From [Clostridium] fimetarium (GTDB taxonomy: Bacteria > Bacillota > Clostridia > Lachnospirales > Lachnospiraceae), in assembly GCF_900111235.1 (NCBI RefSeq), contig NZ_FOJI01000021.1, forward strand, positions 1 to 64,000: a stretch of DNA of 64,000 bases, in the 5' to 3' direction. Within the stretch, counting starts at the first letter, position 1; every line of letters starts with the position of its first letter. Under the pieces are notes generated by a model, which ran no database searches, had not been told where the DNA came from, and saw only the letters and a program-made list of their open reading frames with translations. A program made the translations under genes and the position numbers. Shown piece by piece: positions 32,635-41,363 of the stretch.

Positions 32635-34704
32635 TTATAATAAATGGAACGCTACAATAAGTCCTGCAAAAACAATAGAAACCATTGAAGTAAGTTTGAT
32701 TAGAATATTGATTGATGGTCCTGAAGTATCTTTGAAAGGATCACCAACTGTATCGCCAACAACTGTTGCTTTGTGCTGTGCACTTCCTTTACCACCATGT
32801 GCGCCGCCTTCAACATATTTCTTGGCATTATCCCAAGCACCACCTGCATTAGCCATCATAATAGCAAGAACAAAACCTGTAATTAAGTTTCCTGTTAGAA
32901 GACCTACAACACCGGCTGGCCCTATAAGAAGTCCAACAACAATAGGGACAATGACAGCGACTAAAGTTGGTGCAACCATTAGCTTTTGAGCAGATCTTGT
33001 ACACATATCAACACAAGCAGCATAATCTGGTTCTGTTGTGCCTTCCATAATCCCAACAATTGACTTAAACTGACGTCTAACTTCAATTACAATTGCCTGA
33101 GCAGCAATACCTACTGCATCCATAGTAAGTGCAGCAAATAGGAATGGTAACATACCACCAATTAAAAGACCAACAAGTACGATTGGATTCGTAATTGATA
33201 AATCAAAATTAAAACCACCTTCGATACCTTTTACTTTATCAATATAAGAAGCAACTAATGCAAGTGCGGTTAAGGCTGCTGAACCAATTGCAAAGCCTTT
33301 TCCAGTAGCAGCTGTTGTATTTCCTAGAGAATCCAATGCATCAGTTCTTTCTCTTACATTCGCATCCATATGTGTCATCTCAGCAATGCCACCAGCATTA
33401 TCAGCGATTGGACCATATGCATCTGTTGCTAATGTAATACCTAAAGTCGATAACATTCCAACAGCAGATAAACCAATTCCATAAAGACCAAGATTGAAAT
33501 CACCTGCACCACCTGCACAATAGTAACTTGCAAGAATAGAAGTAGCAACGATTAAAACTGGGGCAACTGTTGAAAGCATACCAAGTGAAAGACCGCTGAT
33601 AATTACTGTTGCAGCGCCAGTTTCACTTGAATCAGCCAATTTTTGTGTTGGCTTATATGTATCAGATGTGAAATATTCTGTAACAGCTCCAATTAAAACA
33701 CCCGCAACCAATCCTGAAATAATAGCTCCATAAAGTCCCATATGATCAGGAAGTAAAATCCTGATTACAAAATAGGAAGCAACTATAATAATTGCGGCAC
33801 TAATATAAGTACCTGTTCTAAGAGCCTTGAGAAGATTCTTTTGTGAAGCACCTTCTTTTGTTTTGACAAAAAATGTACCAATTATTGATGCAAGTACTCC
33901 AAGTGCGGCTATCATCATTGGAACAGAAACACCAGCCATTCCATATCCTGCAGCAACAGCAAGAGCTCCGGTTGATACAATAGAACCAACATATGATTCA
34001 TAAAGATCAGCACCCATTCCAGCTACATCACCTACATTATCACCTACGTTATCAGCAATAACAGCTGGATTACGTGGATCATCTTCTGGAATTCCAGCTT
34101 CAACTTTACCAACAAGATCAGCGCCTACATCAGCAGCCTTAGTGAATATACCACCACCAACTCTAGCAAATAATGCCATACTAGATGCACCCATACCAAA
34201 TGTTAGCATATTAGTTGTGATTGATGAAATATCACCTGGGAAAACTGCATTCAATATAAAGAACCATATTGAAAGATCAAGAAGTCCAAGTCCAACTACT
34301 GTAAATCCCATAACAGAACCAGCTGAAAAGGCAACTTTAAGTCCCTTATTCAAGCTAAGTGAAGCTCCTTGAGCAGTTCTACTGTTAGCCATGGTAGCAG
34401 TACGCATACCAATGAAGCCTGACAGTCCTGAAAAGAAACCACCTGTTAAAAATGCAAAAGGAGTGAAAAAGCTTAAGTATCCTCCTATTGCCATACCAAA
34501 CAAAATAACAAAAACTACTGCGAAAAATATCGCTACGCCAGAATACTGACGTTTCAGATATGCGTTAGCGCCTTTTCGTACGGCTTCAGAAATATGAATC
34601 ATCTCTGCTGTACCCTCTGGTTGCTTTTTAACGCGTAAGAACATACAAAAAGCAAAAATAAGTGCTAGCGTTGACCCCGCTGCAACGAAATACATTACTT
34701 CCAT
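32635..34704 (-). CDS. hppA: K+-stimulated membrane-bound pyrophosphatase (cation pump)
   Basis: A 689-residue, about 16-helix membrane pyrophosphatase that couples PPi hydrolysis to ion pumping. Catalytic motifs are visible: VGADLVGKVEAGIPEDDPRNPAVIADNVGDNVGD, then TDAYGPIADNAGGIAEM and VVGDTVGDPFKDTSGPS. In GNTTAATGKGFAIGSAAL the Ala (instead of Lys as in K-independent enzymes) marks the K+-dependent type, which in clostridia usually pumps Na+ (or Na+ and H+). Ion specificity needs a Glu-position alignment. AGGAGG precedes the ATG; promoter and terminator are both visible. Confidence 0.93.
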   Translation of the reverse strand: MEVMYFVAAGSTLALIFAFCMFLRVKKQPEGTAEMIHISEAVRKGANAYLKRQYSGVAIFFAVVFVILFGMAIGGYLSFFTPFAFLTGGFFSGLSGFIGMRTATMANSRTAQGASLSLNKGLKVAFSAGSVMGFTVVGLGLLDLSIWFFILNAVFPGDISSITTNMLTFGMGASSMALFARVGGGIFTKAADVGADLVGKVEAGIPEDDPRNPAVIADNVGDNVGDVAGMGADLYESYVGSIVSTGALAVAAGYGMAGVSVPMMIAALGVLASIIGTFFVKTKEGASQKNLLKALRTGTYISAAIIIVASYFVIRILLPDHMGLYGAIISGLVAGVLIGAVTEYFTSDTYKPTQKLADSSETGAATVIISGLSLGMLSTVAPVLIVATSILASYYCAGGAGDFNLGLYGIGLSAVGMLSTLGITLATDAYGPIADNAGGIAEMTHMDANVRERTDALDSLGNTTAATGKGFAIGSAALTALALVASYIDKVKGIEGGFNFDLSITNPIVLVGLLIGGMLPFLFAALTMDAVGIAAQAIVIEVRRQFKSIVGIMEGTTEPDYAACVDMCTRSAQKLMVAPTLVAVIVPIVVGLLIGPAGVVGLLTGNLITGFVLAIMMANAGGAWDNAKKYVEGGAHGGKGSAQHKATVVGDTVGDPFKDTSGPSINILIKLTSMVSIVFAGLIVAFHLL

Positions 34705-34745
34705 TGTTATAATACCTCCTAGTAAAATTTTTCGAATATTCTTTT

Positions 34746-34774
34746 ATTATATAACACAGTTTGTACAATATCAA
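34746..34774 (-). promoter_or_regulatory. Near-consensus promoter of hppA
   Basis: On the minus strand, TTGATA (plus 34769-34774), a 17-bp spacer, and TATAAT (plus 34746-34751). The remaining 413-bp gap 34705-35117 is over 80 percent A+T with no other ORF or hairpin, and presumably also includes the promoter of the MATE gene. Confidence 0.75.
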
Positions 34775-35117
34775 CTAAAAATTAATATAAAGATTGTTAA
34801 AAAATATACAATATTAACAAAACAAATCAAAATAACTGTATTTTAAATTAAAATTTACAATAGTAGAGTAATATCCTTATAATATACAAAAAATAGCTTT
34901 AAAAATCATATAATTTAATAATATTTCCAAAATATTACAATTGTAAAAAATCAATTCAATCATGAATTATTTATATTGTAGAAAAGAATTCATTGATTTT
35001 TTGATAATTTGACGTTTGATGTAATAACATGATAATATCCATATATCGAATTTATAATGAAAAAATATAGAAACTTCATTATTTTTTTTAAAACAATATA
35101 ATATACGAAATAAATGA

Positions 35118-36449
35118 TTGGATATTAGTAAAATATTTGATAATACATATTTGAAAAAATTGATACTGCCAATAATCATAGAACAGATACTGGCAGTTAC
35201 AATAGGAATAGTTGACATGCTTGTGATTTCAACTGTAAGCCAGTCAGCTTTGACTGGTGTAGCTTTAATCGAAAATATTAATAGGCTTATTATTCAAATA
35301 ATGGCAGGATTTTCAATGGGCGGGATTGCGGTATGCAGTCTTTACTTTGGTAAAAAAGACGAAGAAACCGCAAAAAAAGTATGCGCACAGCTTGAGATAA
35401 TAATGCTAATATTTTCTGTTTTAATGATGCTGATTTGTATCATCGGAAATAAGGCTTTAATTTCATTAATCTTTGGAAACATAGATAATGATGTTATGAA
35501 ATCTGCACAGACTTTTTTGGTTATTTCAGCGTTATCATATCCTTTTCTTGGAATATATAATGCGGGTGCTGCAATTTTTAGAAGTAGTGGAAATAGTAAA
35601 ATAAGTATGCAGTTAAGTTTTTTAATGAATATAATAAATTTGTGCCTTAATATGATGTTTGTTTTTTTGTTTCACCTTGAAGTGTTAGGGGTTGCAACAG
35701 CATCACTTATCAGTAGAGCTCTAAGTGGCATAATAATATCATATTTAGTATGCTCGCCCAAAAATCCAATACAAATAAAGGGTATAAGAGTGTTTAGGCC
35801 TAAAATAGATTTAATTAAAAAGATTCTAAATATAGCTGTTCCTAGTGGAATTGAAAATGGTATGTTTCAGATTGGAAAGTTGGCTGTAGTGAGTATGATA
35901 GCTGTTCTTGGCACAGATGCGATAGCTGCAAATGCAGTTGGATATACAATAATAGATTTTCCTAATATCCCTGGGGTTGCTATTGGACTTGCATTAATTA
36001 CTGTCGTAGGTCAGTGTAGAGGTGCCGGTGAATATGAACAAGTATATAAATATACAAGGAAATTATTAAAATATGCATATTTAGGTGATTGGCTATGTAA
36101 GTTTATCTTATTCATATTTGCGAAAGAAATTGTATCATTGTTTTCTTTAAGTGTTGATGCAACAAATACAGCTGTATTAATATTAAGGTGTTTTTCAGTT
36201 GCTTCGATTGTAATATGGCCACTTAGTTTTACACTTCCTAATGCATTAAGAGCAATGGGGGATGCTAAATTCACAATGACTGTAAGCATTGTGTCCATGT
36301 GGATATTTAGAGTAATTAGTAGCTATATATTGGCAATTGTATTTAAAATGGGTGTATTAGGTTTATGGATTGGAATGTTTATTGATTGGTATTTCAGAGG
36401 GATTATATTTAGTGTAAGGTTCTTTGCAAGAAAAAAAAAGAATTTATAA
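35118..36449 (+). CDS. MATE-family efflux transporter
   Basis: A 443-residue, 12-helix transporter. Features are the N-terminal MLVISTVSQSALTGVAL, the SGNSKISMQLSFLMNIINLCLNMMF pattern, PSGIENGMFQIGK, and GDAKFTMTVSI in the second half, all typical of NorM/MATE proteins that export cationic compounds in exchange for Na+ or H+. The start is uncertain: the only frame-compatible codon is TTG at 35118, without a clear ribosome site. It is monocistronic. Confidence 0.85.
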   Translation: MDISKIFDNTYLKKLILPIIIEQILAVTIGIVDMLVISTVSQSALTGVALIENINRLIIQIMAGFSMGGIAVCSLYFGKKDEETAKKVCAQLEIIMLIFSVLMMLICIIGNKALISLIFGNIDNDVMKSAQTFLVISALSYPFLGIYNAGAAIFRSSGNSKISMQLSFLMNIINLCLNMMFVFLFHLEVLGVATASLISRALSGIIISYLVCSPKNPIQIKGIRVFRPKIDLIKKILNIAVPSGIENGMFQIGKLAVVSMIAVLGTDAIAANAVGYTIIDFPNIPGVAIGLALITVVGQCRGAGEYEQVYKYTRKLLKYAYLGDWLCKFILFIFAKEIVSLFSLSVDATNTAVLILRCFSVASIVIWPLSFTLPNALRAMGDAKFTMTVSIVSMWIFRVISSYILAIVFKMGVLGLWIGMFIDWYFRGIIFSVRFFARKKKNL

Positions 36450-36542
36450 GTAGTGATTTCTAAATATACCTATTATATATAAATAGAACAAGTTAAATAG
36501 GAGAAGTGATATAATAAAGAAAATTAATAATTGGAGGATTAT

Positions 36543-37061
36543 ATGTTTGCAAATGAGTACATAAATATCATTATTAGTTCATCAGCTGTATATTTTTTTA
36601 TTATTTTTGCCATTCGCATATCGGGCAGAAAAGAATTGGCCCAGTTGTCTGTGATTGATCTTGTTTTCATCTTATTAATTAGCAATGCCGTACAGAATGC
36701 AATGGTGGGGCAAAACACATCGCTGGTCGGTGGATTGGTGGCTGCTGCTACCTTATTTGTTGTTAATTTCATACTGAAACAGCTCATGTATCGTTTTTCG
36801 AAACTTAGTAATTTAATACAAGGACAAGAGATTATGCTGATATATAATGGCGTATTAAATGAGAAGAACTTAAAAAGAGCGAGAATGAGCATAAATGAAA
36901 TACAAGAAGCGGTCAGAGAACATGGCGTGTCAGAGATAAAGGATGTGGATTTAGCAGTATTAGAGGTAGATGGTAATATCAGTATTCTGTCAGATAATTA
37001 TAAAGACAAGAGCGTGAAAAGGCGTAAATCATACAAGCATCTAGAACATTCAAATAACTAG
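36543..37061 (+). CDS. DUF421 (YetF-like) membrane protein
   Basis: A 172-residue protein with three N-terminal helices and a C-terminal cytoplasmic DUF421 domain: IRISGRKELAQLSVIDLVFILLISNAVQNAMVG is the most conserved block of the family, and the DVDLAVLEVDGNISIL strand closes it. YetF-like proteins are spore- or membrane-linked, with unknown function. The ATG at 36543 has GGAGG six bases upstream; the in-frame TTG at 36531 does not. Its stop is inside a 17-bp tandem repeat. Confidence 0.8.
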   Translation: MFANEYINIIISSSAVYFFIIFAIRISGRKELAQLSVIDLVFILLISNAVQNAMVGQNTSLVGGLVAAATLFVVNFILKQLMYRFSKLSNLIQGQEIMLIYNGVLNEKNLKRARMSINEIQEAVREHGVSEIKDVDLAVLEVDGNISILSDNYKDKSVKRRKSYKHLEHSNN

Positions 37062-37124
37062 ATTATACAAACACTTAGATTATACAAACACTTAAATTAT
37101 ACAGACGTTTAGATTATGCAGACA
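37057..37124. repeat. Four 17-bp tandem units over the DUF421 stop
   Basis: The unit CTTAGATTATACAAACA occurs four times with a few changes, and the gene's TAG (37059-37061) lies in the first unit. Later units change to ACAGACG and GCAGACA, so the repeat is ageing rather than fresh. Confidence 0.85.
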
Positions 37125-37228
37125 CTCAGATTTGATTAATATTATCATAAACTTTTATAAAAATATACAATGCATATTTTAGAATTGAACTGATAATATA
37201 ATATAAGTAATCGAATAAAGGAAATACC

Positions 37229-38521
37229 ATGAAAACACAAATAAAACGAAGATATCGGGCTGAAATATGGGATATCATGCAGTATATATTTGCAAATTCA
37301 ATGGATCATCAAATTCATTTTCTAATCAAGTTTGACTCGTTTATTGCTATAGATAGATTAAAAAAAACGTTGAATTTATTGATTAATGAGTTCCCATTAA
37401 TCGGATGCAAATTTTCGGAAAGAGGGAGTCATCCCTTCTGGGAAGAAGCTGGATTTACGGGAGAAGATATTGTGTTTATGAAGAAAACGCAAAATAGGAA
37501 TGAAGATATTCAGAAAGTCTTCGGGCCCAAGATCGATGAATTTAGTGAACCTCAATTAAGAATACATATTATTAGAACACAAAAAGAGGATACGTTATGC
37601 ATCAATATTAATCATATGCTATGTGATGGAGAAGGGTATAGAGACATAATCTATCGACTGAGCTCTATTTATTCGCAGCTTGAAACAGAACTAGGTTATA
37701 AGGTTAGTAGCAATATTGCGGGTATCGATAAAGTAGGTATCGATATGAGATGCCGAAATACTTGGCAAGTGCTTCAGGCTTTTAATATGAAAGATAAACT
37801 AAGGATTCTATCTAACAGATATGATTTGAAGAGAAACAAAATGACAACTGCCTATGAATTAGAAGGAGATGCGAATGCTCCATTTCTTGTTTCTCATACG
37901 ATTACGCAAGCAAAATTTAAAATGATTAAGATTTATGCGAAAAGTAAAGGCGCATCAATTAACGATGTTTTATTAACGGCATATATCAGAACATTATTTA
38001 AAAATTTGAATATGCAGGTGCCAGCGATTCAATGTGTTGTTAATCTTAGGAAATATATTACAAAAAAAGAATCGGTGGGATTTTGTAATCTAACATCCAC
38101 ATTGATGTGTGATATCGGTGATCATATAGGAACTAATTTTGAAGATACATTGAAAATGGTAAAAAAAGTGATGGATGAAGAAAAAGGCAAACTAAATTGC
38201 TTAAATCTTATAATGAAATTAGAAATCGTATTTCGCATATTGCCATATAAAATATTCAAACGCAAAGTAATGGAATCTAATTGCTTCCCACCACTTGCTA
38301 TGAGTAATATTGGAATTATTGATAAAGAACGGCTTGTTTTTGGCAAAATCAAAGTCACAAATGCATTTATCTCCGGCTCTATAAAATATTGTCCACTCAT
38401 ACAATTGTCCCTATCCACTTTTGACGATCGAATCACATTCAGCTTTGGATTCCATGGTACAAGTGCCGACAATGAAAAACTTACAAAGCTTCTATGTGAA
38501 TTCGAAAAAGAGTTACCATAG
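37229..38521 (+). CDS. Stand-alone condensation/alcohol-acetyltransferase-like enzyme
   Basis: A 430-residue protein of the CoA-dependent acyltransferase/condensation superfamily. The active-site motif is INHMLCDGEGY (His-129, Asp-133, Gly-134), with the following helix RDIIYRLSSIYS; a later SFGFHGTSADNEKL stretch near 410-423 is the bridge region. No NRPS modules, carrier protein or ketosynthase gene lies nearby, so the acceptor and donor are unknown. AGGA precedes the ATG at 37229, and no genes are closely linked. Confidence 0.75.
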   Translation: MKTQIKRRYRAEIWDIMQYIFANSMDHQIHFLIKFDSFIAIDRLKKTLNLLINEFPLIGCKFSERGSHPFWEEAGFTGEDIVFMKKTQNRNEDIQKVFGPKIDEFSEPQLRIHIIRTQKEDTLCININHMLCDGEGYRDIIYRLSSIYSQLETELGYKVSSNIAGIDKVGIDMRCRNTWQVLQAFNMKDKLRILSNRYDLKRNKMTTAYELEGDANAPFLVSHTITQAKFKMIKIYAKSKGASINDVLLTAYIRTLFKNLNMQVPAIQCVVNLRKYITKKESVGFCNLTSTLMCDIGDHIGTNFEDTLKMVKKVMDEEKGKLNCLNLIMKLEIVFRILPYKIFKRKVMESNCFPPLAMSNIGIIDKERLVFGKIKVTNAFISGSIKYCPLIQLSLSTFDDRITFSFGFHGTSADNEKLTKLLCEFEKELP

Positions 38522-38595
38522 TTAAAGTTCAATCATATTTGTGCCACATTTCCAGATTATATTAATAGTAACAAAAAAATTAGGAGGTGTTAAAG

Positions 38596-38778
38596 ATGAT
38601 GATATTTGGATGGCTACTCATTGGTCTTGGAATATACTATTTTATGAATAATGGTAAGTTAGAAAAAGTAAGATGTAATAACAGTAAAAGGCCAGAAGAC
38701 GTTTTGAAAGAACGCTATGTAAATGGTGAAATTGATGAAGCAACTTATAATAAGATGAAAATGACAATTGACAGATAA
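38596..38778 (+). CDS. Small SHOCT-domain membrane protein
   Basis: A 60-residue protein with one N-terminal membrane helix (about 2-17) and a C-terminal SHOCT motif: RPEDVLKERYVNGEIDEATYNKMKMTID. SHOCT is an oligomerisation motif at the end of membrane or secreted proteins. ATG 38596 has TAGGAGG eight bases upstream. It is co-directional with, and 15 bp before, the next SHOCT protein gene, then a two-component cluster. Confidence 0.75.
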   Translation: MMIFGWLLIGLGIYYFMNNGKLEKVRCNNSKRPEDVLKERYVNGEIDEATYNKMKMTIDR

Positions 38779-38793
38779 TCGGAGGAATTAATT

Positions 38794-39060
38794 ATGATGT
38801 ATGGAAGAGGATATACTGGAAGTGGATTTAGTGAGAATGCTAGATGTTTTGGATATGGGTTTATGAATAATGGATGGGGTATGCTAGTTGCGATAGCAGT
38901 ACTTTTGATTATTTCTTTACTTATTTATATTTTCGTTCATAATAGAAATAAGAAGGTATCGCAAAGTTCTGTATTTGAGGTATTAAAAATGAAATATGTT
39001 CAGGGTGAGATATCTGAAGAAGAGTACTTGAAACGAAAGGAAGTAATAAATAGAAAGTAA
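38794..39060 (+). CDS. Gly-rich SHOCT-domain membrane protein
   Basis: An 88-residue protein. Its N-terminal 28 residues are Gly/Met/Tyr-rich (MMYGRGYTGSG, CFGYGFMNNGWGM), followed by one helix (about 29-49) and a C-terminal SHOCT motif (VFEVLKMKYVQGEISEEEYLKRKEV). GGAGGAA precedes the ATG. The last residues VINRK and the TAA are encoded in a 14-bp tandem repeat. Function is unknown; location suggests it belongs with the two-component systems. Confidence 0.75.
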   Translation: MMYGRGYTGSGFSENARCFGYGFMNNGWGMLVAIAVLLIISLLIYIFVHNRNKKVSQSSVFEVLKMKYVQGEISEEEYLKRKEVINRK

Positions 39061-39103
39061 TAAATAGAAAGTAATAAATAGAAAGTAATAAATAGAAAGT
39101 AAT
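39041..39103. repeat. 14-bp tandem repeat spanning the SHOCT gene stop
   Basis: Four perfect copies of AAGTAATAAATAGA (39041-39096) plus a partial fifth copy. They begin in the last residues of the SHOCT gene (stop 39058-39060). A degenerate continuation with AAAATAGTATTTAG-like units reaches about 39150, just before the response regulator's ribosome site. Confidence 0.9.
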
Positions 39104-39181
39104 ACTTAGAAAATAGTATTTAGAAAATAATACTTAGTATTTACAAAATAGGTTATAGATTTTAATGGACGAGGTGCAATG

Positions 39182-39868
39182 ATGGTTTATAGAATATTGG
39201 TGGTAGAAGATCAGAGAGAGATTAGTGATATTGTATCAAAATACTTAGCGAAAGAAGGCTACAGTGTTTGTGTCGCTAATAATGGTTTTGAAGCACTAGA
39301 TTATTTCAATAAACAGGATTTTCACCTCGTTCTTTTAGATATTATGCTCCCTGGAATTAGTGGATTTGATGTATTAAAGGAAATAAGAAAGATCTCTGAG
39401 ATTCCTGTGATTATGGTTACTGCAAAACAAGAAGAGATTGACCGATTAAAAGGCTTTGAAATAGGAGCAGATGATTATGTAATTAAACCATTTAGCCCTA
39501 GAGAACTCATGAAACGTATTCAAGTATTTCTTAAGAGAATTTATCATGAATCAGATGAAATAATATATAAATGTGTAGATTTAAGTCTCTATACAAAGAG
39601 TATGAAACTTATCAAGGGTGAAAAAGAAATCCCAATCACTTCTGCAGAGTATAAGTTGTTATTGGTCTTATTTAAAAACAAGGGGCAAGTCTTAACAAGA
39701 GAACAACTGATCAATCTTGCATATGGAGATGCTTATGAAGGCTATGATAGAAATATAGATAGTTATATTAAGCGAATCAGACAAAAAATTGAGAATAATC
39801 CCAAAAGCCCAGAAATACTTACAACAAAATATGGTGCTGGTTATGTATTTGGAGGTGAAGCGTTATGA
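39182..39868 (+). CDS. OmpR/PhoB-family response regulator (first system)
   Basis: A 228-residue regulator. The receiver domain has EDQRE, the phosphoacceptor LVLLDIMLPG (Asp-53), MVTAKQ and KPFSPRE with the conserved Lys. The C-terminal winged HTH (about 130-225) ends in IRQKIENNPKSPEILTTKYGAGYVF. GAGGTG precedes two ATGs, and the second (39182) has better spacing. The stop overlaps the sensor kinase start as ATGA, so they are co-translated. Confidence 0.85.
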   Translation: MVYRILVVEDQREISDIVSKYLAKEGYSVCVANNGFEALDYFNKQDFHLVLLDIMLPGISGFDVLKEIRKISEIPVIMVTAKQEEIDRLKGFEIGADDYVIKPFSPRELMKRIQVFLKRIYHESDEIIYKCVDLSLYTKSMKLIKGEKEIPITSAEYKLLLVLFKNKGQVLTREQLINLAYGDAYEGYDRNIDSYIKRIRQKIENNPKSPEILTTKYGAGYVFGGEAL

Positions 39869-41250
39869 CAATAAAAAAGCAATGGCTATTAGTTCTCATT
39901 CTTATAGCTATTTTTTCTGTATGTGTGAACTCCTTCGTTCTAAGTACATTAACCAATCGCTATTTTAAAGATTATATCAAAGAAAATTATCAAAAACATT
40001 TTGACGAAATTGTTGAATATTCAACCATTGCTTTAAAGGAAAAGGATTTGTCAGTTAATCAAATTGTAATTGAATTAGAAACGCATCTGATTGACCCAAT
40101 TACTAGGATTAAAGTGTATGATCAAAATGGTATTCTTATAGCGGATGTAAGTGCTGATAATCAGACCGTTAGTGGCAAGGGTATGATGAATGGCATGATG
40201 AGTAGAATGAAGGAAAGTCAGTTAGAAGAAGTTGATCATGCTGAGATTTTGGATGGTAATGAAGTTATAGGACAAATAAACATAACGAAATATAGTTCTG
40301 CTGAAAATTCAACAGCCGCATGGATGTTTCAGTCGTCCTTAATTAAAAACAGTCTCTATTCTATGGGTATTGTACTGACATTCGCAATCATAATTGGGAT
40401 ACTTGTAAGTAAAAAAATGAGCAAAGATTTAATTAACACTGCCAATATGGCACAAAATATTGACATTGGAAATGATACTCCAAATTACCATTCAAAAGTA
40501 AAAGAAATTAGAGTGATACAACAAAGCTTGGAATTATCAAAGACCAGGTTAAAACTTAAACAAAAAAGTAGGAAAGCCCTAATTGATCAACTGATCCATC
40601 AGACAAGAACTCCACTTACAATTTTAAGAACGCATTTAGAGGGTATCGAAGATGGAGTGATTGATATGACACCAGAAGAAATTAAAACATGTGAAAATCA
40701 AATAGAGAATATTACGTTTATCATTACAAATATGAGCGGTATGATTGATGCTGAAAAGCAAATTGAAGAACTACATGTTGAAGAATTTGAAATGAGTCAG
40801 GTTATAAAACAAATCGTAAATGGACTTAAAGTGCAGTTTGAAAAGAAGAAAATAGCGTTAAAGGTTACTGGACAGCCCAAGGTTATGATAAGTACTGATA
40901 AATATAAATTAAGCCAAGTAATATATAATATATTGACCAATGCATATAAATTTACCAAGCCAAATGGAACCGTTCGCTTGTATTATCAGTTAACTTCAGA
41001 AAACTTGATTTTAACGATAGAAGACAATGGCCCCGGTATTTGTGAAGAAGATCAAGCAAAAATATTTGATGCATACTATAAAGTTGATATTAGTGGGAAT
41101 ATGGTTGGTGAAGGGATTGGATTATTTGTTGCAAATGAAATTTTGACTAGTATAAATGGTTCAATTACGGTTGAATCAAAGTTAAATAAAGGAAGTAAAT
41201 TTATTATTGTTATACCTAGACAATTTGTGCTCAAAGAGGAAGAAGTTTAG
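39865..41250 (+). CDS. Sensor histidine kinase with a Met-rich loop (first system)
   Basis: A 461-residue kinase: TM1 about 7-29, an extracytoplasmic sensor about 30-160, TM2 about 163-184. The phosphoacceptor is His-245 in LIHQTRTPL; Gln replaces the usual Glu/Asp after His. The ATPase has NILTNAYKF, IEDNGPGI, and GEGIGLFV motifs. The sensor loop carries MMNGMMSRM (about 107-115), five Met in nine residues, reminiscent of copper-binding Met motifs. No HAMP domain is clear. The start overlaps the regulator gene. Confidence 0.85.
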   Translation: MTIKKQWLLVLILIAIFSVCVNSFVLSTLTNRYFKDYIKENYQKHFDEIVEYSTIALKEKDLSVNQIVIELETHLIDPITRIKVYDQNGILIADVSADNQTVSGKGMMNGMMSRMKESQLEEVDHAEILDGNEVIGQINITKYSSAENSTAAWMFQSSLIKNSLYSMGIVLTFAIIIGILVSKKMSKDLINTANMAQNIDIGNDTPNYHSKVKEIRVIQQSLELSKTRLKLKQKSRKALIDQLIHQTRTPLTILRTHLEGIEDGVIDMTPEEIKTCENQIENITFIITNMSGMIDAEKQIEELHVEEFEMSQVIKQIVNGLKVQFEKKKIALKVTGQPKVMISTDKYKLSQVIYNILTNAYKFTKPNGTVRLYYQLTSENLILTIEDNGPGICEEDQAKIFDAYYKVDISGNMVGEGIGLFVANEILTSINGSITVESKLNKGSKFIIVIPRQFVLKEEEV

Positions 41251-41363
41251 CAGTATCATGTATAATAATGTTGTTAAAAATATGTGAGGAGTATATTATT
41301 AAAATAATATATATAAATTTAGCAAAGAGAAAGTGAATCACTGTTAGATAGGAGTAAAATAGA

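Noticed and set aside
32621-32989. 122-residue plus-strand ORF in hppA
   Set aside because: Lies antisense within the well-supported hppA gene, and its Pro/Thr-rich translation is the mirror of the pyrophosphatase sequence.
37057-37124. 17-bp repeats as a CRISPR array
   Set aside because: Units are directly adjacent with no spacers, and no cas genes are in the window.
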